Assembly: GCA_938743325.2 (NCBI GenBank)
Contig: OW568878.1
Coordinates: 496,001 to 560,000, forward strand
Length of the DNA: 64,000 nt
Origin: Pycnococcus provasolii
Lineage: Eukaryota > Chlorophyta > Pseudoscourfieldiophyceae > Pseudoscourfieldiales > Pycnococcaceae
Direction of reading: 5' to 3'
The translations under genes and the position numbers were made by a program. Of this stretch, positions 1-8,800 are shown one piece after another (position 1 is the stretch's first letter; every line of letters begins with the position of its first letter). The notes beneath the pieces were generated by a model that was not told the origin of the DNA, ran no database searches, and worked only from the letters and a program-made list of their open reading frames with translations.

Positions 1-158
1 AGCCGGGAGGAGGGAGTTGAGGTGCGCCGTGCCAACTAGGAGGTCGCCTTCTCTCCTCCCCCCTTTGCCCAAAACCACTCCCTTAAGCCAACCCATCGCC
101 GGATTCCGCCATCGGCCCGAATCACAGATTACGCCAGCTTGCACATCCACATCACACT

Positions 159-1883
159 ATGCGCGGCCCTGCTCACCTGCTCTCGTCGCTCACTTCAGGG
201 GACGACCGAACCACTTTATCGGATGTGCTCGCCTCTGCGCCAGCACAACTCATGCAAACGCCGGTGCAGCGAGAAACAGAGGCGTCCGCCGTGCTGCGCA
301 ACGCACTGTCCACGTACACGGACCAACAGGTGGAAGCGAGCAGGGAAGACCTCCTGCGATCGGGCTACTACAGAAGCGCGCTGCTCGCAAGAAGGCGTAT
401 GCAGGCGAAACAGAAAGAGGCGTGGTGGACAAGGGTGCTCTGCGCCGTGCTTGTCGCCGCACTGCTTGTCGCCGCACTTCTCGTCGGAAGCATCTTCGCA
501 CGCGACGACGGCAAGATGGAGGTTGACCTCGGCGTGGCCATCGGCGCGCTGCGCAACCATCCCAAAGCGCTCGAGCTGCACGACAGTATGGCGAATCTGA
601 GCGCCATCCCGTACCGAACGTTTGGCGCACTCAGAGCGACGGGGAGTGACCCACGGGCGCTCGTGCACCTCAGCCGGGGCCTGTACCGCGGCCACGACGG
701 CGAGCTGAGAAGCATCAAGGACAACAGCAGGGCGCGCTCTGGTTATACAAGGAAGATTGGAAAGGGCGAGCTCGTGGATATTGGTTTTATTGCCTCGCCA
801 CCGGTTCCTGGCTGGACACCACCGGCGAAAGCTCCTGCCATTCCCTCGCCGCCGCCGTTACCGCCGCCGGCGTTCATACCCAAGCACTGGAAGGAGGTTG
901 CGCACTGCGGTGGCAAGGAAGGATGCTTCCGCACAAAGCCGTACGCGTGCCCTGACTGGTTCGAACGGCGATGCGTGCCAGGACGTGACGACAGCGTGGA
1001 TTCGCAGATCAAGCGGCTGAAGTGCGTTCCGCTGAACGTTAGGTACGCACCGATGTACATCGGAATGATGCAGCCAAACGAGAGGGGTGGTAAGGAACTT
1101 ATGCAGTACACGGGCAAGGTGGACGAGGCGTGCCTGCTGCTGCACTGGCAGGACATCTACTGCAAGCTCACGCTACAGCACTGCCTGTACGACGCGAAGA
1201 CCTTGCAGGGCCTGCGCGGCGTTGGCGATATCACGCCAATCAAGTACTACGGAGCGACTTCGTGTGGCGCGAGATATAACACGGACACGTGGACGCGCGA
1301 AGAGTGCTGTGGCAGCTACCGCGAGAGCATGTGCATAGTGGACGAGGTGCTGCATCGCACGGCGGATTCACTCTCGGTCGCGAACATGAAGGCGGCTGAG
1401 ATGCTCGCTGCCCTGAAGAAGGTGAATCAGTCCACGTATGATGAGGCGAGCAAGAACGTGAACTTTCAGTCCATGATCGAGCCAACGACGTCGGAATTGG
1501 AAAGGCTGACAAAGCTTGTCGACGATTCGGAGAGGGCGAGCGCCAGCATGAAGGAGGCTACGCAGAATTCAATGCACGCGTGGGGCGCAGGTCGTGCTGC
1601 ACCCGCGGGCAAGGGCATCTACGAGGCGCGCCTCATTCCCATGGACGGAATTCAGCTCCGGGCGATTGCAACCATGAAGAACAAGTGTGGCTGCAATGAA
1701 GAGGATCGGTTCAAGATTGTTCGTACGGCGGAGGATGGCGTGACTGAGGTGATGGAGGATGTCAAAGCTCATGTACTGCCAGGCATCCTCGCCGACCAGA
1801 AGGGACACGATCCTGGTGGCGTGCAAGAGCAACGCGCGTCGAGCTTCGACTGGCGGAATGCTCTGCACCAGCCACGAGGGTGA
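159..1883 (+). CDS. Unrecognised single-pass membrane protein with Cys-rich C-terminal domain
   Basis: The ORF encodes 574 residues. I do not recognise the family. Residues about 88-112 form one strongly hydrophobic helix (Val/Leu/Ala-rich) preceded by a basic stretch (LLARRRMQAKQKEAWW), which suggests a type II membrane protein with a short cytosolic N-terminus. After the membrane segment comes a Pro-rich linker (about residues 215-240), then a cysteine-rich region (about 245-390, with CGGKEGC, CPDWFERRC and EECC) that would suit disulfides in the secretory lumen or outside the cell. A helical segment (about 400-470) and a late CGC follow. The first Met of the frame is used; no intron is visible. 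It sits beside a decayed ORF and a dispersed repeat, so a mobile-element or viral origin is possible but unproven. Confidence 0.6.
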   Translation: MRGPAHLLSSLTSGDDRTTLSDVLASAPAQLMQTPVQRETEASAVLRNALSTYTDQQVEASREDLLRSGYYRSALLARRRMQAKQKEAWWTRVLCAVLVAALLVAALLVGSIFARDDGKMEVDLGVAIGALRNHPKALELHDSMANLSAIPYRTFGALRATGSDPRALVHLSRGLYRGHDGELRSIKDNSRARSGYTRKIGKGELVDIGFIASPPVPGWTPPAKAPAIPSPPPLPPPAFIPKHWKEVAHCGGKEGCFRTKPYACPDWFERRCVPGRDDSVDSQIKRLKCVPLNVRYAPMYIGMMQPNERGGKELMQYTGKVDEACLLLHWQDIYCKLTLQHCLYDAKTLQGLRGVGDITPIKYYGATSCGARYNTDTWTREECCGSYRESMCIVDEVLHRTADSLSVANMKAAEMLAALKKVNQSTYDEASKNVNFQSMIEPTTSELERLTKLVDDSERASASMKEATQNSMHAWGAGRAAPAGKGIYEARLIPMDGIQLRAIATMKNKCGCNEEDRFKIVRTAEDGVTEVMEDVKAHVLPGILADQKGHDPGGVQEQRASSFDWRNALHQPRG

Positions 1884-2084
1884 CGACGACGTGATTGAGT
1901 GTTCAAAGGTAGTTAGGTGGATGACTACTATTGCTTATTTCGACCAGTCCTTATCCTCCTCCTTTTTGGAAGAAGAAGAATGACTATTTCTTAGACTATT
2001 TCTTGGACTATTTCTTGGACTATTTCTTGCATTCCCATTCTTCTTCTTCCATGTAACTTTCTAGATAATACTTTCTATTTTTAT

Positions 2085-2752
2085 TTATTGAGTGAGATGA
2101 AGTGTTCGAACAGCCGTTCGACGTATTTGCTTGTGATGGAACGTGAGCCACGAAGCTATGGTACGCCTCTTCGCGAGAATTCCCGCCGCCTCGTTCTTGT
2201 TCATCACGCCCATGCCTTCGCAAATGCCGATGTTGTACCCAAACTTGTAGCATATCTTGCTCCAGTCGTGCCACACCGGACACAAGAAACCCAAAAAGAA
2301 ACCCCTACGACGATACGACGAAGCCGCCGACGAGCGTGAGGCGCGGCAGCAACTCGCGATACTCATTTTGGCGATTGATGAGCGTCTTTGCCTCTCCCCA
2401 AGGCCCGTATCCCCACGATGCAGCCGATTGAACACCGATGAAGACGTTATTCACGCTAGCTTGGTGCAGCTCAAACGCCGTTTGCTTGGCAATCTCTGCT
2501 AACCCTAACAGTAAATCCATGCCGGCGACAACGCGCAAATTGAGGCGACACATCATGAGGACTCGCGAAGCCTTCTTTCCTCCACTTCTCGACGACGACT
2601 TGGACTTGCACGCCATCTGTGCGCACCATTGCGCCGAGCTCGTTGCCCTCCACTCTCGTAAATTGATTCAAGAACTCGTTCTTGAACATGTCCTGCCATT
2701 TTGCTGTGAAATCACTCAAGCCACGGTTCCAACTCGGCAAGCACTTCGTCAC
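2085..2752 (-). pseudogene. Decayed minus-strand ORF of unknown family
   Basis: Three overlapping minus-strand frames (2752-2471, 2616-2305, 2435-2085) read as successive pieces of one protein separated by frame changes. The first piece has a soluble, charged character (AKWQDMFKNEF), the second carries AEIAKQTAFELHQASVNNVF, and the third continues with CPVWHDWSKICYKFGYNIGI. Compositions are protein-like through the changes of frame, unlike antisense shadows, and there is no opposing gene to shadow. I recognise no family. Two small introns instead of frameshifts are the alternative reading, but I do not see convincing GT-AG pairs. Confidence 0.35.
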
Positions 2753-2773
2753 CCCACTCTGTACCTTCTAGCC

Positions 2774-2962
2774 GCAACCGCCGCGCCGCCGACGCGCTGA
2801 GTGAGAGCTTGAGAATGGCGCGCGGAAGAGGACAAGTACTTATTCTCCCCGGGGGACATACATGGACAAGACGTGCGTGGACGCCATGGCAACTCCTTCA
2901 TCTAAAGGTTATCGTGATAAAAATCACCCAAGAAAGCGGACCGGGATCCCAAGGAGCCCCCC
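2774..2962. repeat. Dispersed repeat, copy A
   Basis: This stretch starts at GCAACCGCCGCGCCGCCGAC, passes through a CTCCCCGGGGGACATACATGG block and ends at ACCGGGATCCC. It is clearly homologous, with point differences and indels, to 13084-13310. In copy A the repeat follows the decayed minus-strand ORF and precedes the pheophytinase-like gene. A short related block (TAAATCCATGCCGGC, near 2513) is separated from it by about 240 bp here but is directly joined in copy B, so copy B looks like an internally deleted version. Probably a mobile-element remnant. Confidence 0.6.
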
Positions 2963-3092
2963 CTCTCAGATCAAAGTCAAAGGGCATATCTTTTTGCCTT
3001 GAGGAAATTCGGAGTTGGGGGTTTAGATTTCCAAATCTGCGCCTTATCACAAGAGACACGTAAAGATAATCTTTACATATCTGCCCCCAGCC

Positions 3093-4268
3093 ATGCCCAC
3101 CCCTCATCCGTCCCGCGTGACGTCGTCACGGCCGCGCTCCGCTCCGCCGCCGTCGCCGTCGTCGTCGTCGCGCTCGCGGTTCTGGAGACACCGCAAGTTT
3201 GACGTGCACTACGAGACTGTGAAACCGTCGCCGGAGACCGGGTGTAAGAATGGCAACGGCCTTACACCTTCCGGTCCGCACGCGGATGTCGTGTTTGTCG
3301 CGGGATTCGGATGCGGCTCGTTCCACTTTCACAGGAACATGGAGTCGCTCGCAAGACGCGCGAACGTCAGATGCTACGCCATGGATATCGTGGGGCAGGG
3401 AAAGTCGTGGCCCGTGAACCTCGACGACATGGACGGACACACATACAACGCGGAAGGGTGGGTACATCAGCTCGGCGCATTCATCGACGAGGTGGTGCAC
3501 GCAGACGCCAACGACGACGACGATGAGCGTTGCAAAAGACCGCTCTACCTCGTTGGGAATTCGCTCGGCGGGTATCTTGTCGCAGCGACGGCAGCACGCG
3601 ACGCTCGCAGGCTGAGAGGAGGAGGGGTTGTGCTTCTCAACGCGACGCCATTCTGGGGAAGCACCGCAGTCCTTCCTTGGAAAGGCGTTCTACCCGTCCC
3701 GCGCCTGCTGCGTACCGCGCTCACGGGCTACTGGGACTTCTTTCGCTCCGAAGCCAACATCACGAACATCCTCTCGCTCGTCTACGCGCGCAAGGAGGCG
3801 CTCGAGGCGGACAGCCACCTGATACGCTCGATTCGCGAGCCAAGCGATCACCCACACGCGCTCGACGCCTTCTGCTCCATTCTGACGAGTCCTGCACTGG
3901 ATTCGAACAAGTCGCTGACTGCGGCGTTCGACGCAGCCCTGATCGAGCTTGGAGAATATGCTACGGTGGTTCAGATTAACGGGCGCGAGGATCCGTGGGT
4001 GGTGCCGGCGTGGGGTCGACGCGCGAAGCGCCTCGCACCTCCCAACCACAGACTATCCGTAGTGGAGATTTCGCCGTGCGGCCACTGCCCTCACCACGAG
4101 ACACCTGAGACGGTGAATGAGTTGTTGACCAGCTTGATTGTCGAAGAGAGTATCCATTCGGAGAGCCTCGACCGAGCGGCGGCGGCGGAGAAGGTGAAAG
4201 TTGAGGAGATCACGGACGGTACGCCGGAGACACTTCTTGGCCACGTGTTCAGTTGGCTGACAAAGTAG
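3093..4268 (+). CDS. PPH: Alpha/beta hydrolase, pheophytinase-like
   Basis: The 391-residue protein is an alpha/beta-hydrolase. The nucleophile elbow GNSLGG lies at residues 155-160 (Ser157), the acid is probably Asp300 in INGREDPW, and the base is His331 in PCGHCPHHE. The LLNATPFWG block at about 181-189 directly after the elbow strand is what I associate with pheophytinase and its plant relatives, which remove phytol from pheophytin in the plastid during chlorophyll breakdown. The first 35 residues are rich in Ser, Pro and Arg without acids, as in a plastid transit peptide. The acid region DDDDE at about 141-145 is an extra loop. Related chlorophyll dephytylases or general plastid esterases remain possible, so the exact substrate is an inference. 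Confidence 0.75.
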   Translation: MPTPHPSRVTSSRPRSAPPPSPSSSSRSRFWRHRKFDVHYETVKPSPETGCKNGNGLTPSGPHADVVFVAGFGCGSFHFHRNMESLARRANVRCYAMDIVGQGKSWPVNLDDMDGHTYNAEGWVHQLGAFIDEVVHADANDDDDERCKRPLYLVGNSLGGYLVAATAARDARRLRGGGVVLLNATPFWGSTAVLPWKGVLPVPRLLRTALTGYWDFFRSEANITNILSLVYARKEALEADSHLIRSIREPSDHPHALDAFCSILTSPALDSNKSLTAAFDAALIELGEYATVVQINGREDPWVVPAWGRRAKRLAPPNHRLSVVEISPCGHCPHHETPETVNELLTSLIVEESIHSESLDRAAAAEKVKVEEITDGTPETLLGHVFSWLTK

Positions 4269-4332
4269 GATGGCTGCAGCAGCTATAAGCACTTGTTCTG
4301 TAACAAAAGAGAAAAGCAAACAGCTTGCCCCT

Positions 4333-5178
4333 TTACCACCACGCAGCCTCGCCGTCCGTTCCTGCGACACGAATGCCGTCGGTACCGGCAACCACCACCT
4401 GGTATGTCATGCCCACGAACAGGCCGTGGTCGACGACGCCGACGGTGTTTTTGAGCTGCTCCGCCGCCGCCGCCGTGTCCGCGATGGGCGTATCGAAGTG
4501 CAGGTCAACGAGGTAGTTGCCGTTGTCAGAGATGGCAATCTCGTCGCCATCTGGCTTGTTTGTTGCGGACGATCCCATGCGAAGCACGGGCTTGCAACCC
4601 TTAAGCGCCGGCAGGCTTCCGACGACGCGCATCGTGTGCTCGTGGCAGAACGGCGTGATCTCCACCGGCAGAGGGAATCCCGGGCCAAGCGCTTTGCACA
4701 GCTTGGACTCGTCGACAATAACGATGAACTTCTTCGCCATGATCTCCACCATCTTCTCGCGAAGAAGTGCGCCGCCACCACCCTTGACGAGGAAAAGGCT
4801 GGGGTCCACCTCGTCCGCACCGTCGATCGCCACGTCGAGCTCCGAACGCTCGTTGAGCGTGCACAGCGGGATGCCCAGCTCCTCCGCCTGCTCCTTGGTT
4901 CGCACGGACGTCGGGATGCACATGATGTCCTTCAGCGTGCCATCCTTAAGAAGCTGTCCGACGCGCTCGACAGCGAACGCCGCCGTGGAGCCGGTTCCGA
5001 GTCCCACCGTCATGCCGGACTTGACGTGGTCGTCGACAGCCTTGTATCCGACAAGCTTTTTGAGTTCGTCCTGCGACGCCGCCATGGCTCGGACGTTGGT
5101 GCGGCCTATTTTGTGCGTGTTGCGGCGAGGTGCGGTGGTGTTGTTGAGCTTGAGAGAGTGTGAGGTGCGGAGAGCCAT
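4333..5178 (-). CDS. RPI: Ribose-5-phosphate isomerase, plastid type
   Basis: RpiA-type isomerase converting ribose 5-phosphate and ribulose 5-phosphate in the Calvin cycle and pentose phosphate pathway. Hallmarks: GLGTGSTA at residues 59-66, DGADEVD at 119-125 (catalytic Asp and substrate contacts) and KGGGGALLREK at 132-142. I start at the Met at 5178 (MALRTSHSLK), giving 281 residues with a basic, Ser/Thr/Asn-rich plastid transit peptide of about 30 residues; the frame is open to 5346, but that extension is antisense to the tRNA-Cys gene and has no conserved features. Everything upstream of residue 85, including the promoter, is repeated at 12329-12584 on the other strand by the large inverted repeat. 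Confidence 0.92.
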   Translation of the reverse strand: MALRTSHSLKLNNTTAPRRNTHKIGRTNVRAMAASQDELKKLVGYKAVDDHVKSGMTVGLGTGSTAAFAVERVGQLLKDGTLKDIMCIPTSVRTKEQAEELGIPLCTLNERSELDVAIDGADEVDPSLFLVKGGGGALLREKMVEIMAKKFIVIVDESKLCKALGPGFPLPVEITPFCHEHTMRVVGSLPALKGCKPVLRMGSSATNKPDGDEIAISDNGNYLVDLHFDTPIADTAAAAEQLKNTVGVVDHGLFVGMTYQVVVAGTDGIRVAGTDGEAAWW

Positions 5179-5347
5179 TGCTAGGGGGAGTGTGTGTGAG
5201 TGTGTTGGGATCGTCGAGGATCGGATAACGATAACGATACTATAACGATACTGGACGGTCGAAATCGCGAGCTCGGGAGTCGGGAGAATGACATTGCGAT
5301 TTAATTGTTTACTTGTGTACCTCAGCGCTATTAGGTTATCGCCCACT

Positions 5348-5569
5348 ATCGTGTGGTCGCTGGTTCAATTCCGGCCCGTCGCTGTATTACGATGGATTGG
5401 AACAAAATACACGAGATGAACGTCTCGAACTCCGACACGAACTTTTTTAACCCGCTCGCGGCGGTGTAAGTTTTTACGCTCATTTCTCTTCTTTACGCCA
5501 AAGTCGCAAGGCAACCTCTAATCTTCACTTTTTATTTTTAGAGCTCAGTGGTAGAGCATACGATTGCAA
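5348..5569 (+). tRNA. trnC-GCA: Permuted tRNA-Cys(GCA), 3' half before 5' half, with an intron at position 8/9
   Basis: The 3' half comes first: 5348 (A38), anticodon-stem strand TCGTG 5349-5353, variable loop TGGTC, T arm GCTGG-TTCAATT-CCGGC 5359-5375, acceptor strand CCGTCGC 5376-5382, discriminator T 5383. After 74 bp comes the 5' half: acceptor strand GCGGCGG 5458-5464 and T8 5465, a 76-bp insert 5466-5541 beginning GTAAGT and ending TTTTTAG, then A9 and D arm GCTC-AGTGGTA-GAGC 5543-5557, A26, TACGA 5559-5563, loop TT-GCA-A 5564-5569. Assembled, this is a 72-nt tRNA: acceptor pairs 7/7 with one G-U, anticodon stem 5/5 with one U-G, GCA anticodon and U73 both fit Cys. A box, B box and a T8 terminator are present. 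Caveat: internal T5-T6 runs. Confidence 0.75.
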
Positions 5570-5588
5570 CGCCTCTTGCTTTCGCTTA

Positions 5589-5596
5589 TTTTTTTT
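5589..5596 (+). terminator. Probable Pol III terminator of the permuted tRNA-Cys
   Basis: A run of eight T residues lies 20 nt after the last tRNA-derived base of the 5' half, the place expected for a Pol III terminator if the transcript runs from the 3' half to the 5' half. Shorter T runs occur inside the gene (T6 at 5443-5448; T5 runs inside the 5466-5541 insert), so this may not be the only stop used. Confidence 0.5.
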
Positions 5597-5869
5597 GCAC
5601 TATTTGCACAAGATGATGTCGCGTTGACACAATAACATGAAGGCTGAATTGCTAAAAACAAAAACATGGCGACGGAGCGAGCGTGCGAGCCAAATTTCAC
5701 CTTAATAGCAAGATTGCAAGTGATGGCGAAGCATACCAAGCACCACTACCAACGAGTTCTGTGAAAGTGACAAGTGCACGGGCTTGGTTTGATGGTTTTA
5801 GTTGCCCGGGCTTCAAGGCTTGGCTAAACTCTATTTGTTACAAAAAATACAATTTGGGAGAAGGCGTTC

Positions 5870-8800
5870 TTAGCGGCGACCGTATCGACTCGTATTGAGA
5901 CGTGGGAGGTACATATGTTGTTCCCCTACCATGGATGGATGATTGGGATTATAATTAGGATCATTCCACTCCGAGCGACTCGCGAGCATGCGCGTGCCAC
6001 GAGCAAGCTGAGTCTCGAGGATGCGAAGCGTACGCTCCTTCCTCTTGAGCGATTCCTGCATCAATGTAATCCTCGCCTCGGCCGCAGCAGCCATAGCCGT
6101 CTCCGCGTCCTCAATCCTCTTCTCGGCTTCGAAGTGCTCAAAGCGTGCAGAAGCCTCCGCGGCCATAGCTCTCGCCGTGGCCTCGGCTGCAGCCGCTTCT
6201 GCAGCCACAGCCCTCGCCTCGGCCGAAGCCAAAGCCGCAGTCACATGCTTTTCGGTCTCGACATACTCAAGGCGTGTAGAAGCATCTTCGAATGATTTGC
6301 CATCATCAACGTCAATGTCACCGTACTCTAGCTGCGGAGGAGATGCGTGGAAGATACCCACACGATGCGCCTCATCTGCAAGCGCTTCGAGAATGTGCGT
6401 GAGCGATGCAACGCGAAAGTCGTTGTACACCACCCATCGCAACGGTTCCACGCCTTGCCAACGCTCATCTGCAGATAGCATGTGGTGTTGCACGCCGTCG
6501 TAGCCTTTGCGCTCGTCCACCTGGCAAAGGGCAATCACGCGGCGACCTTCTTGCGATCGCAGGGACGCGACCAGATCCGAAAGCTCGTCCAGGGCATCTT
6601 GGGTGACAAAAACCACGACGAGGTGCGATGATTTGTCATCTGCAGAAAATGTGCATACGAGCTTACGGCAGACACGTCGCATATCTGCAACAGCCGTCTT
6701 AGCTTGTGGCATGGCGCTACTCGATGCAAGCATCGTCAGGCGAGCTCCCTCAGGAACACGCAATGCCGCGGCTAGTAGTGACGCGTTCGAGGGTGGTGGC
6801 GCCAAGTCCATTCGCGCAAGAATGCGCGTCAAGCTGACTGCGTCGAGCATCGCGTCGTGGTATAGTGGAATAGAGTCGACGCCAAAGATCCAATCTTTGG
6901 CTTCAGGAAAGTCAGCGTACAGCCCATTATCTTGCATTTGCTCCTTCAACTCGTCAATATAGCTGCCAAAGCTTGCGTATCCTCCTCGCTCTGGACTGGT
7001 TTCGTGCACAAGAACTAGCTTACGTCCTGAATCAAAAGCTGTGCGAAGCTCGAGCTTGCAGAACCATCTCTTGAAGTATCCTTCTGTGAGAAGCAGCAAG
7101 AAGTGGCGATGTTTTCGGACACCTTCTTTCATCGCATCTTCGCTGATTTGTTTCGCATCAACATCTAGCCAGATATGACGTTCAAGCCAAGGCTGTTCGG
7201 CTACGAGAGACGCTTTCAGTTCACGTGCGGATACGCCACCCCCGCCTTCCTGGTAGTGAGATACAAAGAGGCCAGGAGACTCTGAACCATATACGCCACG
7301 AATGCCTTTGGAAACATCCTCCTGGAAGAAGGAGTGGCGCAGTGCATCTATCATCGATGGCGGTCTCTCAGAAGCATCTGCACGCAAAAGCCATCGAATC
7401 AGGTCTACAAGTGCCTCAGCACGAATGTCGTCTACAAATGGCGGCGATGGTAGCATCTTCTCGAGCATCGTCTCATTCCAGCTAGTGGCAAGCGTATCGA
7501 GCTGCACGGATTGCGCGATATCGTCATTCAGTTCCACGTGAAAGAGTGTTTGTCCGCTGTATAGCAGAAAGAGAAGCACGCCGAAACTCCACAGATCGTA
7601 TGCCGGAGATGCGAGGTATGATTTGATGTCTTTATTAGCCCGTATGGCACGCGCCATTTCCGGTGGACAGTATCCCGTCGATGGTTGTTTCGATCCGAAT
7701 GCGCATCCAATTTGGCACGCACAGTCGAGATCAATTAGCAAGTATCGATTGCCACACTGCATGATATTGAGAGGCTTGAGGTCACTGTGGATGAATCCTT
7801 GCTCGTGCACGTGCTGCAAAGCCATCGCCACTTCCGTCGCCACCTGTCGTACCTTGAGAATATCTGTGCCTGCAAAGTGTTCATGCGCAAGGGCAGCGTG
7901 CAACCCTTGATCGGCGCGTGGGAGCACCAGGCAGCACGTGATGGATGAAGCGTCGTCGATGTGATGTGCGAGATACTTTTGCACAGATGATGTGAAGGAT
8001 GATGATGAGGAGGAGGAGGGGTCAATTTCGAACGATGTATGCGAACGAAGCACATTGAGAATATACTTTGTGTCTAGTGCATGTCGTTGACGAAAAGTAA
8101 ACTCGCGATCGAAATGGCCACGATCACGCATGAATTTAAGCGCGACGGGAGTCGACGTTCCTTCGTGGTGGTCAACAGCAAAGATGACCACGCACGTGCG
8201 ACTGCGATGTGCAGGTACGCCGGCATGAAGCTCGTAGCGCCCAAGGAAGTGTCGCGCTGCTTTAAGAATAGCAAGCGTGTTGTGGCCTTTTGCGCCTTGG
8301 CCGATGACCATGTCGATGGGAGAAAGGCCAGAATTATTTTTTGTCGTTGTGCTGTCGGGACAAGCTGCGGCCAGACACTCGACGACGTCGAGCGGCGCTT
8401 TGTTTGTAATCGCATAGTGCAGAGGCAGACAGCTGTTCTCATCCTGGCACTTGGCGCTGTCGGGACACGCTCGGAGCAGGCTCTCGACGACTTCGAGTGG
8501 CGCATCGTTGCTCAATGCTTTGTGCAAAGGAAAATCGCCGATCTTACCCTGGCACTTGGCGCCGTCGGGGTAAGCCGCGAGCAGACGATCGATGACGTCG
8601 AGCGGCGCTTTGCCTCTCACCGCCACGTGCAGAGGCAGATCGCCGTTCTCATCCTGGCACTTGGCGCCGTCGGGATGAGCCGCGAGCAGGCGATCGACGA
8701 CGTCGAGCGGCGCTGTGTTGTATTCAATCGCATAGTACAGAGGCAGACGGCCGTTCTTATCCTGGCACATGGCGCCGTCGGGGTAAGCCGCGAGCAGGCG

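Larger units (their letters stand above)
4923..6561. repeat. 1.64-kb inverted repeat, left arm
   Basis: The sequence 4923-6561 is repeated in reverse complement at 10946-12584 with a constant coordinate sum (17507) throughout, meaning no net indel over 1639 bp. The arm contains the first 85 codons of RPI, its promoter, the whole permuted tRNA-Cys gene, the intergenic spacer and codons from about 1264 to the stop of the ANK-kinase-TIR gene. Only a handful of substitutions are visible, all seen near the kinase-gene end (for example HVTAALASAEA versus HAAAALATAEA). The near-identity indicates recent duplication or ongoing gene conversion. The 4.4-kb spacer could invert by recombination between arms. 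Confidence 0.95.

Noticed and set aside
4270-5163. 297-codon plus-strand ORF opposite RPI
   Set aside because: The minus strand encodes all RPI motifs; this frame is its shadow.
5178-5346. N-terminal extension of RPI (56 codons)
   Set aside because: It would begin at the edge of the tRNA-Cys gene, has no presequence character, and the Met at 5178 begins a good plastid presequence.
5311-5383. Conventional, unpermuted tRNA ending at 5383
   Set aside because: Upstream sequence has a D-arm-like GCGCTATTAGGTTATCGC, but no acceptor strand pairs with CCGTCGC and no 5-bp anticodon stem with a 7-nt loop forms. The downstream 5' half fits at all stems.
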